From Arthrinium phaeospermum (taxonomy: Eukaryota; Ascomycota; Sordariomycetes; Amphisphaeriales; Apiosporaceae), in contig QYRS01000011.1 in assembly GCA_006503535.1 (NCBI GenBank), forward strand, positions 62,001-126,000: a stretch of DNA of 64,000 bases. Reading direction: 5' to 3'. A program made the translations under genes and the position numbers. Positions 63,669 to 64,000 of the stretch are shown piece by piece. How positions within the stretch are numbered: position 1 is the stretch's first letter; each line of letters begins with the position of its first letter. The notes under the pieces are model-generated. The model was not told the DNA's origin, searched no databases, and saw nothing but the letters and a program-made list of their open reading frames with translations.

Positions 63669-64000
63669 AATATCAGGGACAGCCCCTTCAAATACCGTAA
63701 TTGTACAATACAACGGCCCTGCGAGCACACTCGAGTAAGTCACTGGCTCGATTTCTGTCACGCAATGGCCCCAAATGGCCGAGTTGAAGATTCTCAATAG
63801 GACCATCCTCACATATAAGAATGTTTGCAGATCTTCTTGTTCAGTGCCCGCCGGCTGTTGCCCCTCGGTGGGAGCCATAATATGTACAGTGCCTTCCCCT
63901 GTAGTCTGATCTCCCCAGCATTCATATTCCCGGCTCCTCTGCATTTAGTACTCGGAGATCACATCACCCCTCCGCTTCGCGCGGAGATCCCATCGGCCCT
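63669..64000. other. 3' flank of PRP18
   Basis: Untranslated and intergenic sequence to the window end. A reverse open frame here overlaps the PRP18 end and has no coding character. Confidence 0.6.

Overview
The window is nuclear DNA from a filamentous ascomycete, most likely a Sordariomycete or close relative. The evidence is: genes split by short (about 55-150 bp) GT-AG introns with CTAAC/CTAAT-like branch sites; fungus-restricted families (CFEM, HET, GH62, Dal5-type transporters, fungal F-box/ankyrin); an intron-bearing nuclear tRNA; and no operons or ribosome-binding sites. I support about 26 protein genes, one tRNA, three decayed or incomplete genes and several simple repeats. All functions are assigned by reading the translations; no database was searched.

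Layout. 0-8 kb: a BuGZ/ZNF207-type zinc-finger protein (-), an UNC93-like membrane protein (-), a 105-residue stand-alone PAH-domain protein (-) and a Dal5-type anion transporter (+). 8-18 kb: an unrecognised 4-exon gene, then a metabolic group: an acetolactate-decarboxylase-like protein that seems to lack its metal ligands (-), divergent from an SDR (+), followed by a succinate-semialdehyde-dehydrogenase-type ALDH (+), an unknown acidic protein (-) and a DyP-type peroxidase (+). 18-26 kb: a cell-wall CFEM protein with two CFEM domains (-), an intronless divergent TFIIB paralogue (-), an aldehyde-reductase-like epimerase (-) and a single-pass surface protein (+). 26-34 kb: a fungal seven-helix membrane protein whose first exon appears out of frame (-), an 87-residue tail-anchored protein (-) and sterol C5-desaturase (-).

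34-42 kb: a long gene-poor stretch, then xylitol dehydrogenase (+) convergent with a GH2 beta-mannosidase (-). 42-49 kb is accessory in character: relics of a HeLo-like gene and of a C2H2 gene with C-to-T-type stops (as RIP would make), an intact F-box/ankyrin gene, a 5'-incomplete cysteine-rich gene and a dispersed repeat. 49-60 kb: a fructosamine-kinase-family protein, an MFS drug:H+ antiporter, a secreted CE1 acetylxylan esterase, a secreted GH62 arabinofuranosidase and a HET-domain protein. 60-64 kb: tRNA-Pro(AGG), SAP18 (Sin3/HDAC subunit) divergent from splicing factor PRP18.

Themes. GH62 and CE1 strip side chains from arabinoxylan, xylitol dehydrogenase works downstream on the pentoses, and GH2 mannosidase finishes mannan breakdown; they are dispersed, not a tight cluster, and a GGCTAAA (XlnR/Xyr1 core) lies upstream of the xylitol dehydrogenase. 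Chromatin/transcription/splicing housekeeping genes (SAP18, PRP18, TFIIB-like, PAH) are interspersed. I see no PKS/NRPS backbone, no intact transposon and no CRISPR. The strongest candidates for new biology are the metal-ligand-less ALDC-like protein beside an SDR, the CFEM exon duplication, the TFIIB paralogue and the stand-alone PAH protein.
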